Assembly (NCBI GenBank): GCA_027622495.1
Contig: JAQBYL010000054.1
Location: 1 to 13,679, forward strand
Length of the DNA: 13,679 nt
Direction of reading: 5' to 3'
Origin: Pseudomonadota bacterium
Lineage (GTDB): Bacteria; Pseudomonadota; Gammaproteobacteria; Pseudomonadales; Azotimanducaceae
This document shows, piece after piece, positions 6,701 to 13,679 of the stretch. The first letter of the stretch is position 1. Each line of letters opens with the position of its first letter. Position numbers and translations under genes: made by a program. Under the pieces are notes generated by a model. It worked only from the letters and a program-made list of their open reading frames with translations. It had not been told where the DNA came from and made no database searches.

Positions 6701-7411
6701 ATGGGACGCGAAGTCTGTCTGGTTACTGGCGTTGGCCCTGGCACCGGACGCGCAATCGTTGAACGATTTGCACAAACCTATGATGTTGCGATGCTGGCGC
6801 GGAACGAGGAGCGTCTGAATGAAATAGCCGGTCTCACACCCAACACCACACCCTATGTGTGTGACGTCACCGACACCGCGGCTCTGACGGCCACGCTTGA
6901 GAAGGTGCGATCTGATCTGGGGCACCCGACGATCGTTGTCCACAATGCCGTAGGGGGTGCTTTCGGTGACTTCCTGAGCATCGATCCCGAGGTGCTCAAT
7001 CGGAACTTTCAGGTCAATACCATGGCCCTTCTGCATCTCGCTCAGGCAACTGCGCCGGCGATGATCGAGGCAGGAAAGGGTGCTTACGTCTGCACCGGCA
7101 ATACATCCGCATACCGCGGTGTGGCGAATTTTGCCGGTTTTGCACCCACCAAAGCGGCACAGCGGATCCTGTGCGAATCCATGGCACGACGCTTAGGACC
7201 GGATGGTGTGCATGTGGCGTTTGTTGCGATTGATGCGGTGATTGATCTGGCATGGACGCGTAAGCGGTATGCAGACAAGCCGGATGATTTTTTCTGCAAG
7301 CCGGCGGATATTGCCGGGGAGGTGTGGCATCTGGCGCATCAGCCTCGGTCGGCTTGGAGTTTTTCTTCTTTGATTCGGCCGTTTGGGGAGAATTGGGCGG
7401 TTAGTGGTTAG
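6701..7411 (+). CDS. SDR-family NAD(P)-dependent oxidoreductase lacking the usual catalytic Tyr
   Basis: A 236-residue Rossmann-fold protein. The cofactor loop TGVGPGTGRAI occupies residues 9-19, the structural Asn motif appears as VVHNAVGG, and Asn/Ser residues precede SAYRG. The YxxxK catalytic motif appears as FAPTK, with Phe in place of Tyr and the Lys retained. From memory, a bacterial SDR subgroup with F(A/S)xxK and C-terminal ends like RPFGE(N/K)W shares this, so it is probably a subgroup trait and not damage. ATG 6701 has GAAGGAG starting at 6690, just after the upstream TGA. It is the last gene of the operon, followed by the terminator at 7476-7501. Oxidation or reduction of a hydroxy/keto intermediate is plausible; the reaction is unknown, and it may use a modified mechanism or be catalytically weak. 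Confidence 0.88.
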   Translation: MGREVCLVTGVGPGTGRAIVERFAQTYDVAMLARNEERLNEIAGLTPNTTPYVCDVTDTAALTATLEKVRSDLGHPTIVVHNAVGGAFGDFLSIDPEVLNRNFQVNTMALLHLAQATAPAMIEAGKGAYVCTGNTSAYRGVANFAGFAPTKAAQRILCESMARRLGPDGVHVAFVAIDAVIDLAWTRKRYADKPDDFFCKPADIAGEVWHLAHQPRSAWSFSSLIRPFGENWAVSG

Positions 7412-7475
7412 TTTCTGGGTCTGGAATTGAATATCCGGGCAACCCTCGGGGTCTTTTCAACAAGTCCCAGATAAA

Positions 7476-7501
7476 AAAACGCCCGCAAAAACGGGCGTTT
7501 T
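7476..7501 (+). terminator. Bidirectional intrinsic terminator between convergent genes
   Basis: AAAACGCCCG (7476-7485) pairs with CGGGCGTTTT (7492-7501) around CAAAAA. The stem is flanked by an A-run on the left and ends in T's on the right, so it can terminate the + strand operon after the SDR gene and the minus-strand acyl-CoA dehydrogenase gene ending at 7529. The rest of the gap (7412-7475, 7502-7528) shows nothing else. Confidence 0.88.
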
Positions 7502-7528
7502 CAGTTCAGGCAAATGGATCAGTTGAGA

Positions 7529-8785
7529 TCAAATCAGACCTTCGTACTTCCGTACCTCTGCCCGACCAACAACAAGATGGTGAACCTCATCCGGCCCATC
7601 CGCCAACCGCAGCGTCCGCTGACCCGTGTACATCTCCGCCAGTGGCGTCCACTGCGATACCCCGGTGGCACCGTGGATCTGGATCGCCTGATCGATGATC
7701 TGGCAGACGCGTTCCGGCACCATGGCCTTTACTGCGTGAACCCAGACACGGGCTTCCTGGTTGCCCAGAACGTCCATTGCCTTGGCAGCGCGCAGAACCA
7801 TCAGGCGCATGGCTTCGATTTCGATCCGGGCGCGAGAAACGATTTCCAGGTTCTTGCCGAGTTGAATGAGCGGTTTGCCAAATGCTTCGCGGGTCATGGC
7901 GCGGCGGATCATCAGATCCAGGGCTCGTTCGGCCTGGCCAACGGAGCGCATGCAATGGTGAATACGACCAGGGCCGAGGCGGACCTGAGAAATCTCAAAA
8001 CCGCGACCTTCGCCGAGGAGCATGTTGTCTTTTGGTACGCGACAGTTTTCGAGCTTCAGATGCATGTGACCGTGTGGGGCGTCGTCGTGCCCGAACACGT
8101 GCATGGGGCCAAGAATGGTCAGGCCGGGTGCATCCATGGGAACCAGAATCTGCGACTGCTGCCGATGTGGCGGTGCGTCGGGACTGGTTTTTACCATGCA
8201 GATCATGATCTTACAGCGAGGATCGCCGGCGCCGCTGATGTAGTACTTTTCGCCGTTGAGCACCCATTCGTCGCCGTCGAGTTCGGCGCGGGTGCCGATA
8301 TTCTTGGCGTCGCTGGATGCGAGGTTGGGTTCAGTCATGCCGAAGCACGAGCGGATCTCGCCGTTAAGAAGCGGCTTCAGCCACTTTTCTTTCTGTTCCG
8401 GGGTCCCGACGCGCTCTAGAACTTCCATGTTGCCGGTGTCTGGTGCCGAACAGTTCAGCGATTCTGATGCCAGCGGATACTTGCCCAGTTCCGCAGCAAT
8501 GTAGGCGTAGTCGAGGTTTTTCAGGCCTTCGCCGGTTTCGGCGTCAGGTAGAAAAAAGTTCCACAGACCGGATTCTTTGGCTTTGGCTTTGGCGCCGTCC
8601 AGCAGTTCGAGCTGACCGGGTGCCCAGCTCCAGCGATCTGCGCGACCTTCGCCGAGGCTGTAAAACTCCTCCTGAATCGGGACGATATTGTCCTGTATGT
8701 GTTTTGTTACCGCGTCGAGCAGCGGCATTGCTTCTTCGGACATACTCAAGTTGTACATGTCCACATTGGCTTTTGCTTCGGCCAT
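7529..8785 (-). CDS. Acyl-CoA dehydrogenase, ACAD10/11-like
   Basis: A 418-residue FAD flavoprotein that would oxidise an acyl-CoA to the enoyl-CoA, passing electrons to ETF. The N-terminal helical domain is followed by the FAD/substrate segment CFGMTEPNLASSDAKNI, the middle beta domain (WVLNGEKYYISGAGDPRC), and the C-terminal helical domain with REAFGKPL and QIHGATGVSQWTPLA. The region of the catalytic base reads RLADGPDEVH, putting Asp396 where medium-chain dehydrogenases have Glu; this DGPDEVH form is shared with ACAD10/11 proteins. The ATG at 8785 has GGGGAG five bases upstream on the minus strand. Length is slightly above the usual 380-400 because of the N-terminal part. It seems to be a single-gene unit, facing the catabolic operon across a shared terminator. 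The acyl substrate is unknown. Confidence 0.95.
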   Translation of the reverse strand: MAEAKANVDMYNLSMSEEAMPLLDAVTKHIQDNIVPIQEEFYSLGEGRADRWSWAPGQLELLDGAKAKAKESGLWNFFLPDAETGEGLKNLDYAYIAAELGKYPLASESLNCSAPDTGNMEVLERVGTPEQKEKWLKPLLNGEIRSCFGMTEPNLASSDAKNIGTRAELDGDEWVLNGEKYYISGAGDPRCKIMICMVKTSPDAPPHRQQSQILVPMDAPGLTILGPMHVFGHDDAPHGHMHLKLENCRVPKDNMLLGEGRGFEISQVRLGPGRIHHCMRSVGQAERALDLMIRRAMTREAFGKPLIQLGKNLEIVSRARIEIEAMRLMVLRAAKAMDVLGNQEARVWVHAVKAMVPERVCQIIDQAIQIHGATGVSQWTPLAEMYTGQRTLRLADGPDEVHHLVVGRAEVRKYEGLI

Positions 8786-8955
8786 TTGTTCTCCCCTGTG
8801 TGATTGAGCCTTTCAAGTATCGTGAGTATTGAACCGTCTATTCTACTAACGTCTGCCACGTCGGCGCTACGGAATACCCGAAGGCTGCCTGTATCTGCGG
8901 CCGCTGGCCGGACATTGTGCTGATATGGGTTGCGTGAAAGCCTCGTCCGCAGGGA
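8786..8955 (-). promoter_or_regulatory. Intergenic region expected to carry the acyl-CoA dehydrogenase promoter
   Basis: A 170-base non-coding gap between two minus-strand genes. The Shine-Dalgarno GGGGAG of the acyl-CoA dehydrogenase lies at its left end. On the minus strand an AT-richer stretch containing TAGAAT (about 8843-8848) could be a -10 box, but I find no good -35 partner. A GCGGCCGC palindrome is present. No terminator hairpin with a T-run is obvious for either neighbour. Confidence 0.3.
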
Positions 8956-9978
8956 CTACCCTGCCGTTACGATGGTCAGAACCCGGTCCAGTGCGTCCCA
9001 GATGGGTTGCACATGGTCCACGGCCGTGCGGCCGCAGCGAACGGCCACCAGATCGTTGGCCGGGTCGATTAGAATGCGCTGGCCGTCATAGCCGCTGGCC
9101 ATGAAACGCGGGCTGTCGGGCGCAAGCCACCAGTGTGCGCCGTAGGTGTATTCAGGGTCGCGGTAACTGACGGTGCGGGCGTAATCGACCCAGCCTTCGG
9201 GAAGCAGTCGACGCCCCGCCCAGCAGCCATCACGCAGGTACAGGTAACCAAACCGGGCGAAGTCCTCGGGGGTGGCCAGCAGGAATGATGAGCCGATGAA
9301 TGTTCCTGAATTGTCAAAGCGCGGGGTGGCACTGGACATGCCGATGGGTTCGAACAGCCGTTCCTGCATAAAGCGGAGCATTTCGGTGGGACCGCCGGTC
9401 AGATCGCGAAGCAGCCTGCAGATGATGTTGGTGGTGCCGGAAGAATACGACCAGAACGTGCCGGGTGGGTGGTCCAGCGGCATGGCGGCGGCGAATGCGC
9501 CGGTATCAAACCGGCCGTCACCCATGAGCATGGGAATCACATCCGAAACCTGACCGTCTAGGTAGTCTTCGTTAAAGCGCAAACCGCTGCGCATCTTCAG
9601 CAACTGATCCCAGGTTATTGCGGACCGCGGGTCATCGTTGCTCAGCCATTCCTGAACGGGGGCGCGGTCGTTGATATCGATTCTGCCATCCTTGACCAGC
9701 AATCCGACCAGGGCGTGAGTAACACTCTTGGCCATGGACCAGGAATACTGAAAGTAGATCGGATTGGCACCGGCCGCATATCGTTCGGCGATCACGGCAC
9801 CCTGCTGAACAATCAGAACTGCATACGTTGTGCCGTGAGGGTGCGGAAGATCGAACAGGTCATCGAGTGCCTGCTCTATTTCCGGTTGTGCCGGATGAGT
9901 TGCGCGTGACCAGTCGGATGTTGGCCAGGGTACGGTGGCGGGATGTTGAGACAGCGGATGAAGTTCTGGTCTGGGCAT
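8956..9978 (-). CDS. Serine hydrolase of the beta-lactamase class C / NylB-EstB superfamily
   Basis: A 340-residue protein with the penicillin-binding-protein-like beta-lactamase fold. The nucleophile motif SxxK is SMAK (Ser81, Lys84) in YSWSMAKSVTHAL. The second motif is Tyr178 in FWSYSSGTTN, and a C-terminal ASGYDGQ stands where class C enzymes have KTG and esterases have HxG-like variants. No signal peptide is seen, and the protein begins with a Pro-rich stretch, so a cytoplasmic location is likely. The motifs resemble 6-aminohexanoate-dimer hydrolase and EstB-type esterases more than true beta-lactamases; antibiotic resistance should not be inferred. The start ATG 9978 lacks a clear Shine-Dalgarno. 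It may be co-transcribed with the small membrane protein gene upstream (102-base gap). The substrate is unknown. Confidence 0.92.
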   Translation of the reverse strand: MPRPELHPLSQHPATVPWPTSDWSRATHPAQPEIEQALDDLFDLPHPHGTTYAVLIVQQGAVIAERYAAGANPIYFQYSWSMAKSVTHALVGLLVKDGRIDINDRAPVQEWLSNDDPRSAITWDQLLKMRSGLRFNEDYLDGQVSDVIPMLMGDGRFDTGAFAAAMPLDHPPGTFWSYSSGTTNIICRLLRDLTGGPTEMLRFMQERLFEPIGMSSATPRFDNSGTFIGSSFLLATPEDFARFGYLYLRDGCWAGRRLLPEGWVDYARTVSYRDPEYTYGAHWWLAPDSPRFMASGYDGQRILIDPANDLVAVRCGRTAVDHVQPIWDALDRVLTIVTAG

Positions 9979-10080
9979 GGGGCCGCAGTTTGGCGAGGGT
10001 CAGAGTAAAGTGCCAGGGTAAAAACGCCGAATCCGCCGCTTTAACTCGACCGCGGCACCTTCACTCGATCCGTGAACTGA

Positions 10081-10383
10081 CTACTGGTTGAGAACGACGT
10101 AAGCAAGCACGCCCAGGCAGGCTCCATAAACGCTCACGAATACAACTGCAGGCCGGCGTGACTCATTTCGACACGTCAAAGCAGCGAGCCCAAGTGCCGC
10201 CACCGGTACCAGCCCGACCAGTGGCATGTCCGGGGCGGCGGCAATGTACAGGCCAACAGGTGTTGAGAGCAGAAGCGAAATCCACAACAAAGTGGGTATT
10301 CTTCGCCACGTTCCGAGCACAGCCAGACCGAGTGCCGACGTAAGGAATGGCCAACCGATAAGAAAGCCGAAGAAATTTTCCAT
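10081..10383 (-). CDS. Small integral membrane protein (100 residues), function unknown
   Basis: The frame runs from ATG 10383 to a stop at 10081 and encodes a very hydrophobic protein with four likely transmembrane helices at about residues 4-24, 29-48, 53-70 and 79-98. Arg27 and Arg28 (TWRRIP) and a polar stretch CRNESRRP near residues 71-78 mark connecting loops. I recognise no family motif. Regular helix spacing over the entire length and absence of a competing gene make it likely to be real. No strong Shine-Dalgarno is seen. It is divergent from the GNAT gene across 65 bases and may lead into the serine hydrolase gene. Confidence 0.65.
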   Translation of the reverse strand: MENFFGFLIGWPFLTSALGLAVLGTWRRIPTLLWISLLLSTPVGLYIAAAPDMPLVGLVPVAALGLAALTCRNESRRPAVVFVSVYGACLGVLAYVVLNQ

Positions 10384-10448
10384 GTGAGGTTGGACCGCGC
10401 AGCAATGAAATCATTACAGGTGGCGGCTAACAGAGCGGGCGGAGTAAA

Positions 10449-11018
10449 GTGCCCACTGATCGCAGCCACCGATTACATATGAAAGCTGAACCAGATCTGC
10501 AACCCACCCTTAACGGTCAGCGTGTGATTGTGAGGCCCATCCATGCTGATGACTGGGCCGCGATGTTCAGCGCAGCCTCCGACCCTGAAATCTGGGTGCT
10601 GCATCCGGTCAAGGATCGTTACACCGAACCGGTGTTCCGACTGTTTTTTGACGGTGCGGTTGCCTGCGGTTCGGCCTTTGCATTTGTCGATCGCGCAACC
10701 GGGAAGATCATCGGGTCGAGCCGTTACTACGGCCATGAAGCTGAGGCCAGCGAGATTGAAATCGGCTGGACTTTTCTTGCCTGTGACTACTGGGGAGGCA
10801 GCTACAACCAGGAGGTCAAGCAACTGATGCTCGACCACGCGTTTACCTTTGTCGACACAGTGGTGTTCTCAGTGGGCGAAACGAATTTCCGATCGCGTCG
10901 CGCGATGGAGAAAATTGGCGGCGTTCTGCGGGAAGGAGTTCATTTGCGCGAAGCGACTGGCGACGTCCCACATGTTGTATTTGAAATCAAACGCGAGAGG
11001 CCGGCAGGGACGAAGTGA
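10449..11018 (+). CDS. GNAT-family N-acetyltransferase (RimJ/RimL-like)
   Basis: A 189-residue acetyl-CoA-dependent acyltransferase. The domain begins with LNGQRVIVRPIHADDWAAMF, typical of the RimJ/RimL group, followed by KIIGSSRYYGH (beta-4), EIEIGWTFLA (beta-4/5) and the alpha-3 region, and closes with VGETNFRSRRAMEKIGGVLR, the family's usual N-x-x-S-x-x-x-M-E-K-x-G motif. GTG 10449 has GGAG (10441-10444) four bases upstream; ATG 10479 (MKAEPDLQP) gives 179 residues but has no Shine-Dalgarno. Both keep the complete domain. The target, whether a protein N-terminus or a small molecule, is unknown. The MOSC gene starts about 30-40 bases downstream, so they are probably co-transcribed. Confidence 0.92.
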   Translation: MPTDRSHRLHMKAEPDLQPTLNGQRVIVRPIHADDWAAMFSAASDPEIWVLHPVKDRYTEPVFRLFFDGAVACGSAFAFVDRATGKIIGSSRYYGHEAEASEIEIGWTFLACDYWGGSYNQEVKQLMLDHAFTFVDTVVFSVGETNFRSRRAMEKIGGVLREGVHLREATGDVPHVVFEIKRERPAGTK

Positions 11019-11054
11019 GGTGCCAGTGTCCCGTGCAAGACCGGGTTGCCAGCC

Positions 11055-11606
11055 ATGTCTCGTGATTTTCCAACTGTCTGCGCTGTCTGCCTCAGTCAGA
11101 CGCACACATTTCACAAACTCACCTGCACCTTCATTAACCTGCTTGCCGGTCTGGGTGTGGAGGGCGATGCGCATGCGGGTGTTACGGTTAAACATCGGTC
11201 GCGGGTAAAGATTGATCCGGCCCGGCCGAATCTGCGCCAGGTCCACCTTATCCATCAGGAGCTTCTCGATGGGTTGAATCAGCGTGAGTTTCGGGTTCAA
11301 CCAGGCGACCTTGGGGAAAATATCACGACGAAAGGGATCGATCTGCTGGCCTTGCCCGCTGGAGCACGGTTGCGTATCGGTGCCAGTGCTGTTGTTGAGG
11401 TTACCGGTTTGCGTAATCCGTGCAGACAGTTGGATGAATTCCAGAACGGTCTGATGGAGGCCGTGCTGGACAGAACTCCAGGCGGTGAGCTGGTCCGCAA
11501 GGCAGGCATCATGGGGATCGTTGTTGCAGGGGGTACGGTCAGGCCGGGTGATGCCATCGAAGTGACATTGCCGGGTTATCCGCATCAGAAACTTGGTCCT
11601 GTGTAG
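11055..11606 (+). CDS. MOSC-domain protein
   Basis: A 183-residue stand-alone MOSC (molybdenum cofactor sulfurase C-terminal) protein. Recognisable parts are GLGVEGDAHAG near the N-terminus, VHLIHQELLDGL, PGDLGENITTKGIDLLALPAGARLRIG, and the conserved Cys123 in GLRNPCRQLDEF, the residue implicated in sulfur or molybdenum-cofactor binding, then GIMGIVVAGGTVRPGD. Members include YiiM/YcbX-type proteins that reduce N-hydroxylated compounds with Moco, or bind it. Neither the ATG at 11055 nor the TTG at 11046 (three residues more) has a good Shine-Dalgarno. It follows the GNAT gene in the same direction and, by chance, in the same frame. No Moco biosynthesis gene is nearby. Confidence 0.92.
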   Translation: MSRDFPTVCAVCLSQTHTFHKLTCTFINLLAGLGVEGDAHAGVTVKHRSRVKIDPARPNLRQVHLIHQELLDGLNQREFRVQPGDLGENITTKGIDLLALPAGARLRIGASAVVEVTGLRNPCRQLDEFQNGLMEAVLDRTPGGELVRKAGIMGIVVAGGTVRPGDAIEVTLPGYPHQKLGPV

Positions 11607-11703
11607 CGGACGGATCGATCATCATTGCGCCTAAAAGCCTGTGCCCGAACGGTCGGCGCATATAGCCAAACGTGAAACAGTGGGCATTGCGAGGCCGGTC
11701 TGA

Positions 11704-11731
11704 TGGACACAGTGCGAGGCATCTTTACTAT
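11704..11731 (+). promoter_or_regulatory. Candidate promoter for pgm
   Basis: TGGACA at 11704-11709 (five of six matches to the sigma-70 -35 box) is followed after 16 bases by TACTAT at 11726-11731 (four of six to the -10 box). It lies 30 bases upstream of the pgm start in the 155-base gap after the MOSC gene. No terminator is apparent in 11607-11703. Sequence match only. Confidence 0.35.
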
Positions 11732-11761
11732 GTGTACAGGCCTTATTGAAAAGGATCGTCC

Positions 11762-13426
11762 TTGAGCCAGAACCTTCATCCGCTGGCCGGTCAGAAAGTG
11801 CCGTCAGCCATGATCATGAACACCCGTCAGGTATGCGATGCCTACGTGGATGTTCGGCCGGAACTCACAGACCCCGAACAACGTGTCAGTTTCGGCACGT
11901 CGGGTCATCGCGGACGCGCACGCGAAGGCAGTTTTAACGAGCAGCACGTGCTGGCAATCAGCCAGGCCGTTTGCGACTACCGCGTGACCAGTGGCATCGA
12001 CGGACCATTGTTTCTGGCAATGGATACCCATGCGTTATCCGGTCCGGCTCACGACACCGCATTGCAGGTGCTCGCCGCCAATGGCGTCACGGTGATGCTT
12101 GCAGCGTCCGGTGAGTTCACCCCAACACCAGCGCTGTCGCATGCAATTCTTGGCTACAACAGAGAACGCCGTGAACACCTGGCGGATGGCATCGTGATCA
12201 CGCCATCGCATAATCCGCCTGATGAGGGTGGGTATAAATACAACCCGACAAACGGTGGTCCTGCCGATTCGGACGTGACCGACTGGATTGAGGCGCGGGC
12301 TAACCAGTTGCTCGACGACGGGTTGAAGGGTGTGCGAAGCATTGGTTTGAAAGAAGCAAGGCAGGCTGCGACCACGCGGGTATATGACTATCTGAATACC
12401 TACGTCGATGATCTGGCCGATATGATTGCCTTTGATGTGATTGCCGCAGCAGGGCTTCGTGTAGCGGTAGATCCGCTCGGTGGTGCAGGCGTTAACTACT
12501 GGTCGGCGATCGAAGATCGATATCGCATAGGTCTTAAAGTACTCAGCGACCAGGTTGATCCCGCTTTTTCATTCATGTCGCTCGACTCAGATGGAAAGAT
12601 CCGGATGGATCCATCCTCTGCCTATGCAATGAAAGGTCTGATCGATCTAAAGAATCAGTACGACGTTGCTTTTGCCTGCGACACAGACCATGACCGCCAC
12701 GGTATTGTGACTGGTAGCGGCGGGCTCATGGATGCTAACCAGTACCTTGTTGCTTTGATTCATTATCTGTTCACCCACCGCCCTGAGTGGGCGACCAGTG
12801 TTGCCATTGGCAAAACTCTTGTGAGTACTGCTGTCATCGACAAGGTTGCGGCGCTGGTTGGACGCGGTGTATATGAAGTGCCTGTCGGGTTCAAGTGGTT
12901 TGCCGAAGGGCTGTTCAATGGCCAGCTTGGTTTTGCTGGTGAAGAGAGTGCGGGAGCTTCGTTTCTAAGAAAAAATGGCAAGGTCTGGACCACGGACAAA
13001 GATGGTCTGGTTCCCGGCTTGCTGGCTGCTGAAATGACTGCGCGTATCGGGCGTGATCCGGCGCAGCAGTATCTGGATCTGCTTTCATCTGTGGGGCTTG
13101 ATGCACCGCCAGTTGCGACCAGGGTGTCGGCGCCGGTGGATCTGATTCAGCGGCAACGGCTGAAAGAGCTTTCCGCCAGGCAGGTCACCGCGACGGATCT
13201 TGCCGGTGAGTCGATCGATCAGATTCTGACCCATGCGCCGGGCAATCAGGCGGCGATTGGTGGGATCAAGGTGACCACACGTGGGGGGTGGTTCGCGGCC
13301 CGACCTTCGGGAACTGAAGCGATTTACAAGATTTATGCTGAGAGTTTCAAGGATCAGCGGCATCTGGATCAGATTGTTGAGCAGGCTCAGGGTCTTGTTG
13401 CGAGTGCGTTGGCTTCGGGTGAGTAG
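11762..13426 (+). CDS. pgm: Phosphoglucomutase (alpha-D-glucose phosphate-specific)
   Basis: Interconverts glucose 1-phosphate and glucose 6-phosphate, linking glycolysis with glycogen and envelope polysaccharide precursors. The 554 residues align throughout with E. coli Pgm (546). The phosphoserine is Ser149 in VITPSHNPP, Mg2+ ligands are Asp307, Asp309 and Asp311 (CDTDHDRHG; E. coli has DPDYDRHG), the sugar-binding loop is FAGEESAGASF, and the phosphate-binding loop ARPSGTEAIYKIY lies near the C-terminus. TTG 11762 is preferred over ATG 11810 because AAGGA (11751-11755) lies six bases upstream and the N-terminus (HPLAGQKVP) aligns with E. coli HNRAGQPAQ. The gene is intact, in contrast to the broken operon. 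Likely transcribed alone from the promoter at 11704-11731. Confidence 0.97.
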   Translation: MSQNLHPLAGQKVPSAMIMNTRQVCDAYVDVRPELTDPEQRVSFGTSGHRGRAREGSFNEQHVLAISQAVCDYRVTSGIDGPLFLAMDTHALSGPAHDTALQVLAANGVTVMLAASGEFTPTPALSHAILGYNRERREHLADGIVITPSHNPPDEGGYKYNPTNGGPADSDVTDWIEARANQLLDDGLKGVRSIGLKEARQAATTRVYDYLNTYVDDLADMIAFDVIAAAGLRVAVDPLGGAGVNYWSAIEDRYRIGLKVLSDQVDPAFSFMSLDSDGKIRMDPSSAYAMKGLIDLKNQYDVAFACDTDHDRHGIVTGSGGLMDANQYLVALIHYLFTHRPEWATSVAIGKTLVSTAVIDKVAALVGRGVYEVPVGFKWFAEGLFNGQLGFAGEESAGASFLRKNGKVWTTDKDGLVPGLLAAEMTARIGRDPAQQYLDLLSSVGLDAPPVATRVSAPVDLIQRQRLKELSARQVTATDLAGESIDQILTHAPGNQAAIGGIKVTTRGGWFAARPSGTEAIYKIYAESFKDQRHLDQIVEQAQGLVASALASGE

Positions 13427-13679
13427 GGGTTATAACCAGTAGACTAGAAAGGCTTTCTCCAGAGCACGGAAGAAATTGTTCCTCGTCTGAATCGAGTGGG
13501 CTTGGGACCGGAAGTTCTGTCGGGAGGCAGTGGAAGTTTGACAATTTGGGGAGTCTCATGAAGAACTCCGACACGTGAGGCGGGTAGTTTAGTGAGCGCT
13601 TTCCGCGGGAAGTTTGTTTTCTGTTTGTTCGAGGGTATCGAAGGGTTATCTAGGGTGGGGTGGTCAGATCGCTCGAATT
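13427..13679. other. Non-coding tail region without a recognisable gene
   Basis: These 253 bases show no plausible gene of useful length. They contain a 10-bp palindrome GGTTATAACC (13428-13437), a six-codon frame MKNSDT at 13558-13578 with GGGGAG four bases upstream, and a small TTCGA/TCGAA hairpin at 13628-13642. The region is rich in G and T on the + strand. It may hold the promoter region of a gene beyond the window, but I cannot show this. Confidence 0.4.
13599..13625 (+). terminator. Weak hairpin with T-rich tail downstream of pgm
   Basis: CTTTC (13599-13603) can pair, with one wobble, with GGAAG-type sequence at 13608-13612, followed by TTTGTTTTCTGTTT. The five-bp stem is weak and sits over 170 bases after the pgm stop, so this is only a possible terminator. 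Confidence 0.25.

Noticed and set aside
7514..8419. A 301-codon open frame on the + strand
   Set aside because: It is antisense to the acyl-CoA dehydrogenase, has low-complexity composition typical of shadow frames, and shows no family motif.
8956..9978. Antibiotic-resistance beta-lactamase
   Set aside because: There is no signal peptide, and the SMAK, SYSSGTTN and GYDGQ motifs fit NylB/EstB-type hydrolases better than AmpC, so a resistance role is unsupported.
10869..11585. A 238-codon open frame on the minus strand
   Set aside because: It is antisense to the MOSC gene and the GNAT 3' end, both of which have clear motifs; its own translation shows none.

Overview
The window looks like a moderately GC-rich proteobacterial chromosome, most likely gammaproteobacterial. 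The evidence is the E. coli-type alpha-phosphoglucomutase, the cspA-type gene followed by a small basic protein gene, TTG starts with good Shine-Dalgarno sites, and acyl-CoA dehydrogenase and PhyH-type metabolic genes. I cannot name a genus. There is no phage, IS element, CRISPR array, tRNA or rRNA that I can support.

Layout. (1) 1-92 is the tail of an unidentified gene. (2) 304-727 holds a CspA-family cold-shock gene, a strong hairpin and a 53-residue basic protein gene. (3) 759-1577 (minus) is a PhyH-type Fe(II)/2-oxoglutarate dioxygenase. It runs head to head with (4) a tight + strand catabolic operon at 1592-7411: FGGY sugar kinase, cog3964-type amidohydrolase/deacetylase, DgaE/SelA-like PLP ammonia lyase, M81 (MlrC-like) metallopeptidase and SDR oxidoreductase, closed by a bidirectional terminator at 7476-7501. 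(5) 7529-10383 (minus) holds an ACAD10/11-like acyl-CoA dehydrogenase, a class-C beta-lactamase-fold serine hydrolase and a small four-helix membrane protein. (6) 10449-13426 (plus) holds a GNAT acetyltransferase, a MOSC-domain protein and pgm. (7) 13427-13679 has no convincing gene.

How the genes may work together. Kinase, deacetylase, PLP lyase and dehydrogenase in one operon suggest use of an N-acylated amino sugar acid or similar polyhydroxy amino compound: phosphorylation, deacylation, ammonia elimination to a keto-deoxy acid, and redox steps. This is inference; no transporter or aldolase is present here.

The most notable observation is that two of the five operon genes are broken while everything around them is intact. 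The kinase has an in-frame TGA at 2249-2251, two codons before the expected catalytic Asp. The M81 gene changes reading frame near 5890-5905. Either this catabolic operon is decaying or the assembly has errors here. I did not find a clearly new biological system; the operon's unusual gene combination and its apparent decay are the best leads.
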